A stretch of DNA of 64,000 nt from an uncultured Robinsoniella sp. Lineage in GTDB: Bacteria; Bacillota; Clostridia; Lachnospirales; Lachnospiraceae. Below the pieces are notes generated by a model. It was not told the DNA's origin. It did no database searches and saw nothing but the letters and a program-made list of their open reading frames with translations. This document shows positions 61,028 to 64,000 of the stretch, piece by piece. Made by a program: the position numbers and the translations under genes. Position 1 is the stretch's first letter. Each line of letters opens with the position of its first letter. The DNA is taken from positions 3,428 through 67,427 of the forward strand of contig UQCR01000023.1 of assembly GCA_900539655.1 (NCBI GenBank), given 5' to 3'.

Positions 61028-61056
61028 GCGTGTTATGATTCTATTTTCAGACACGC
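61028..61056. repeat. Dispersed palindromic repeat, copy 4, overlapping the DUF512 stop
   Basis: GCGTGT (61028-61033) pairs with ACACGC (61051-61056); on the minus strand it begins GCGTGTCTGAAAAT, close to GCGTGTTTGAAAAT of copy 1. The DUF512 stop codon (TGA, 61047-61049) lies within it. Confidence 0.55.
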
Positions 61057-62360
61057 ACTAAGGCTTCGACAAAAGCCCGACCGCTTGATTTTACAATACT
61101 TACCTTCGTTTGTAAAGCAATTTCCATTTCAGATACCGTTACATCATCCAAAAAGACGTCTTCGCCGCTTCTTAAGACATTATCCGAAAGCAGGAGGCGT
61201 TCTCCAAGATTTTCCCCTTTTAACTGTGAAATGATGTCTTTTCCTGTTAACAGCCCGGCAACGGTAATCCGCTCTCCAAAGAAATTATTTTTAATTTCAT
61301 ATACGGAAACATGAATGCCCGGATATTTCTGGCAGACTTTTTCGCTTAAGCTTTTTATATAAGGAAAAGCCAGTACTCCGGTAGCAATAGAGAGTTCTTC
61401 TGTTCTGTTATCCCCGGTAAGTTTCTGGCACTCCTCTTCTACTTCATTTAGCAGAAGCCTTGTCATTCCCACACCATTTTCCAACTGCAGGTATCCATCG
61501 TAGGTTTCTTCAGCAGGCATCTCTTCTCCGGCTAGAATATACCATTCATCACCGGCATGAATAAAGTGCGTACCGTATTTGGCAAATAATTCCTTTTGCC
61601 AGCGGTGTATACAGTCCAGCACTTCTTTCGCATCTTCTTTTGTGAAGGGGTTCAGGGAGAATAAATGATCCCGGTACTGTGTCATTCCAACAGGAACCAC
61701 CGACACACTTTTTAAGTGGGGGATATATTTTGTAAGTTCCCCAATAGTAAATTCCAGTTCCTTCTTATCATTGATGTCTTTACAAAGAACAATCTGTCCG
61801 TTCATTTCAATCCCGGCATCATATAGTTTGTCCACTTTCTTCAGTGCTTCTCCGGCAAAACGGTTATTCAGCATCTGACAGCGCAGTGCGGGATTCATGG
61901 TATGAAAGGATACGTTGATGGGTGCCAGCTTATAGGTGATAATCCGTTCGATATCATGGTCACTCATGTTTGTGAGTGTCACGTAATTTCCCTGAAGAAA
62001 TGAAAGCCTGGAATCGTCATCCTTAAAATAAAGGGTTTCCCGCATGTTTTTCGGCATCTGGTCGATAAAGCAGAAAATGCATTTGTTGCGGCAGGAACGG
62101 TACTCATCCATCAGACCATTTTCAAATTCAATGCCCAGATCTTCTTCGAATTCTTTTTCGATCTCCAGTTCCCATTCTTCACCATTGCTTTTTTCAACCA
62201 ATAATTCCAGGTATTCTTCGTTGATGAGATAATGATAATCAAATACATCCTCGATTGTTTTACCATTTATAGATACCAGAACATCGCCGGGTTCAAGTTC
62301 CATTTCCTCTGCAATGCTTCCCGTAAGAACACGGCCGATGATATGTTTCGTATTTTTCAT
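61047..62360 (-). CDS. DUF512 protein with PDZ and radical SAM-like domains
   Basis: 437 residues. A small PDZ-like domain (about 1-75, GSIAEEMELEPGDVLVSING) is followed by a radical-SAM-like region with CRNKCIFCFIDQMP (cysteine triad near 105-115) and the DUF512 domain. Its reaction is unknown, though the gene is strictly linked to der in Clostridia. The ATG at 62360 is preferred: the longer frame from 62576 runs through the promoter. AAAGGAG lies 13 bases upstream, rather far. Confidence 0.88.
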   Translation of the reverse strand: MKNTKHIIGRVLTGSIAEEMELEPGDVLVSINGKTIEDVFDYHYLINEEYLELLVEKSNGEEWELEIEKEFEEDLGIEFENGLMDEYRSCRNKCIFCFIDQMPKNMRETLYFKDDDSRLSFLQGNYVTLTNMSDHDIERIITYKLAPINVSFHTMNPALRCQMLNNRFAGEALKKVDKLYDAGIEMNGQIVLCKDINDKKELEFTIGELTKYIPHLKSVSVVPVGMTQYRDHLFSLNPFTKEDAKEVLDCIHRWQKELFAKYGTHFIHAGDEWYILAGEEMPAEETYDGYLQLENGVGMTRLLLNEVEEECQKLTGDNRTEELSIATGVLAFPYIKSLSEKVCQKYPGIHVSVYEIKNNFFGERITVAGLLTGKDIISQLKGENLGERLLLSDNVLRSGEDVFLDDVTVSEMEIALQTKVSIVKSSGRAFVEALVRV

Positions 62361-62389
62361 AATATAATCTTTACTCCTTTGTTTCCTAT

Positions 62390-62418
62390 ATAATACTAAA
62401 TTCAAATCTAAAATGCAA
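62390..62418 (-). promoter_or_regulatory. Promoter for DUF512-der-plsY-gpsA operon
   Basis: Minus strand TTGCAT (62413-62418), 17 bases, TATTAT (62390-62395). This places initiation just before the AAAGGAG of the DUF512 gene. Confidence 0.65.
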
Positions 62419-62420
62419 CG

Positions 62421-62433
62421 TCTGATTTTCAGA
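62421..62433. promoter_or_regulatory. Small palindrome between the divergent promoters
   Basis: TCTGATTTTCAGA, a perfect 5-base-arm palindrome immediately upstream of the minus -35. It could be an operator. No regulator is known. Confidence 0.35.
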
Positions 62434-62498
62434 TTGGAACATAACACTCTTATTTTTATACAAAAAACGCTTGTTTTTTCTTTTATACGACAATTATC

Positions 62499-62527
62499 TT
62501 GACGGAGACAACTCAAAATGATATAAA
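62499..62527 (+). promoter_or_regulatory. Promoter for prs
   Basis: TTGACG (62499-62504), 17 bases, TATAAA (62522-62527) on the plus strand, giving a leader of about 70 bases. TGGAGG (62591-62596) is the ribosome site. Confidence 0.75.
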
Positions 62528-62603
62528 TAGAGTGGTATTTATAAAGATATAATATAAGTATATGTAATAATTTCAATTATACGTATTTTTTGGAGGTTAA
62601 TTT

Positions 62604-63779
62604 ATGCCAAATTTAGAACCGTTATGTAAATCACTGCCTGTGGCACCACTGAAAATAATTCCGCTGGAAGGCTGCCGCGATTTTGCAAAAGTCGTGGATC
62701 AGTATCTGGTAGAATTCCGCCACACTTCCCCAACCCATCAAAAAGACAGCATCGCTTTCCAGGGATACTGCCAGGACACGTATCTGGTTGACTGCGAATG
62801 CCCAAGATTTGGTACCGGAGAAGCAAAAGGGATGATTAAATCTTCCATCCGTGGAACCGATTTATTTATTATGGTTGATGTGTGCAACTACAGTCTGACC
62901 TATTCTGTATGCGGATATGAAAACCATATGTCTCCGGATGACCATTTCCAGGATTTAAAACGTATCATTTCTGCTGCTACCGGAAAAGCAAGACGAATTA
63001 ATGTTGTAATGCCGTTTTTATACGAAGGAAGACAGCATAAACGTTCCAATCGTGAATCTTTGGACTGCGCTCTTGCTTTACAGGAGTTAATCAATATGGG
63101 AGTTACCAATATTCTCACCTTTGACGCCCATGATCCAAGAGTACAAAATGCTGTTCCATTAAGTGGATTTGACAGCTTCATGCCAACTTACCAGTTCTTA
63201 AAAGCAATGATTAAGTCCACACCGGATTTAAAAATTGACAACGATCATTTAATGATTATCAGCCCGGATGAAGGTGCGATGAGCAGAGCGGTATACTTCT
63301 CTAACATTCTGGGAGTAGATATGGGTATGTTCTACAAACGCCGTGATTATTCTACGATCATCAATGGGAAGAACCCCATCGTTGCCCATGAATTCCTGGG
63401 TGATTCTGTAAAAGGAAAAGATGTGATCGTAATTGATGATATGATCTCTTCCGGCGGAAGTATGCTGGATGTGGCGAAACAGCTGAAAGAACGCCAGGCG
63501 AAAAGAGTGTTCGTATGTACAACATTTGGTCTTTTCACAGATGGCCTGCAGGAATTTGATGAGTATTACGAAAAGGGATATATTGAAAAAGTCATTACCA
63601 CGAACCTGAACTATCGTATGCCCGAATTGCTGGACCGTCCGTATTATGAAGAGGCGGATATGACGAAGTTTCTGGCAAGTATCATCGATTCCCTGAATCA
63701 TGATGTTTCCATCAGCCGTGTACAGTCCCCAACGGATAAGATTCATGAATTGCTGGAGAAATACAACAAAGGTAAATAA
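62604..63779 (+). CDS. prs: Ribose-phosphate pyrophosphokinase, long clostridial form
   Basis: Makes PRPP from ribose 5-phosphate and ATP for nucleotide, His and Trp synthesis. 391 residues, compared with about 315 in usual class I enzymes; extra sequence lies at the N-terminus and near the C-terminus. The PRPP loop VIVIDDMISSGGSM (near 275) and the NVVMPFLYEGRQHKR catalytic/flexible-loop region are clear. It is one of two plus-strand genes and is monocistronic. Confidence 0.93.
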   Translation: MPNLEPLCKSLPVAPLKIIPLEGCRDFAKVVDQYLVEFRHTSPTHQKDSIAFQGYCQDTYLVDCECPRFGTGEAKGMIKSSIRGTDLFIMVDVCNYSLTYSVCGYENHMSPDDHFQDLKRIISAATGKARRINVVMPFLYEGRQHKRSNRESLDCALALQELINMGVTNILTFDAHDPRVQNAVPLSGFDSFMPTYQFLKAMIKSTPDLKIDNDHLMIISPDEGAMSRAVYFSNILGVDMGMFYKRRDYSTIINGKNPIVAHEFLGDSVKGKDVIVIDDMISSGGSMLDVAKQLKERQAKRVFVCTTFGLFTDGLQEFDEYYEKGYIEKVITTNLNYRMPELLDRPYYEEADMTKFLASIIDSLNHDVSISRVQSPTDKIHELLEKYNKGK

Positions 63780-63791
63780 AGATACAAAAAT

Positions 63792-63817
63792 AAAAATGGC
63801 TGTGACAGGCCATTTTT
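63792..63817 (+). terminator. Terminator after prs
   Basis: AAAAATGGC (63792-63800) pairs with GCCATTTTT (63809-63817), followed by TATTTTTGTG. A-rich on the other side, so it might act in both directions. Confidence 0.85.
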
Positions 63818-63886
63818 ATTTTTGTGTTTATATATCTGATTCGATGATTTATCAGATAGCGTTGAACTAAAGGAATGAGGGGTACC

Positions 63887-64000
63887 CTAAGCTAGAGCGA
63901 ACGTATTATAGGGTTCTATAAAATGATTTATATTGGGGTTTAGCTGAGTAAGGACGCTTTGTAGATGATAGGTAGTGTACGGAAAGAGAAGGGAGCGAGC
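63887..64000 (-). other. Unassigned right-edge segment with an open minus frame
   Basis: From the right edge a minus-strand frame is open for 37 codons to a TAG at 63887-63889 (ends ...PYNTFALA). ACCCTA (63884-63889) and TAGGGT (63909-63914) form a hairpin at its end. It may be the C-terminus of a gene outside the window, part of a repeat, or non-coding. Confidence 0.2.

Noticed and set aside
62361..62576. N-terminal extension of the DUF512 frame by 72 codons
   Set aside because: It runs through a good promoter, has a non-family-like composition, and the PDZ domain starts at the ATG at 62360.

Overview
The window reads as a chromosomal segment of a low-to-mid GC, spore-forming, anaerobic Firmicute, most likely a Lachnospiraceae-type Clostridium. 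Supporting this are sporulation genes (YqfC, YqfD, a BofC-like protein, a SpoVB-type flippase, an FtsK/SpoIIIE translocase), an NfnAB-type bifurcating transhydrogenase, a Min system that includes MinE, SepF, and many Clostridia-typical families (DUF3048, DUF4003, DUF2284, DUF512, DUF378). All but two genes lie on the minus strand in tightly packed operons, so this is probably one replichore with minus as the leading strand. I see no rRNA, tRNA, CRISPR array, prophage or transposase. Layout from high to low coordinates, the direction of most transcription: prs (plus strand) is divergent from DUF512-der-plsY-gpsA-CFI-box protein-tepA (62.4-56.4 kb). Next come uppP-ftsK (56.1-52.3 kb), nfnA-nfnB (52.2-50.0 kb) and Dabb-rlmH (49.8-49.1 kb). 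A four-gene operon of DUF4003, LuxE-like, LuxC-like and DUF2284 genes follows (48.9-45.0 kb). Then yqfC-yqfD-phoH-ybeY-DUF3048 (44.9-40.7 kb), a lipid flippase with pyridoxamine kinase (40.5-37.9 kb), a BofC-like gene with a sigma-G-like promoter, and the proline operon proB-DUF896-cyclo-ligase-proA (37.3-34.4 kb). The other half begins with an M14 carboxypeptidase with a sigma-E-like promoter (34.2-33.3 kb). A repair and tRNA-modification run follows: miaB-mutS-mutL-miaA, continuing to a PLP lyase-like gene and two flavoproteins (33.2-21.6 kb). A large envelope-shape block comes next: radC-mreB-mreC-mreD-PBP2 and minC-minD-minE-rodA-mgsA-DacF-like (21.5-10.8 kb). After a small P-loop gene and a convergent DUF378 gene, an orphan HlyD-like adaptor leads yggS-sepF-ylmH-aroB-lspA-rluD (9.9-3.6 kb). 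Last are a cytidylate-kinase-like gene with dtd, and a hybrid histidine kinase cut by the left edge. Most content is housekeeping. The less ordinary signals are: the LuxC/LuxE-like fatty-acid-reductase pair without luciferase genes, flanked by DUF4003 and a Cys-rich DUF2284 protein; a methylglyoxal synthase whose usual catalytic Asp is Glu; sporulation-type promoters before the BofC-like and M14 genes; a dispersed palindromic repeat family (GAGCGTGTTTGAAAATTGC-type) with about four copies; a PBP2 with an insertion of about 250 residues; a divergent MreB; and several structured intergenic segments I could not assign. All calls come from reading the sequence and from family knowledge; no database search was run.
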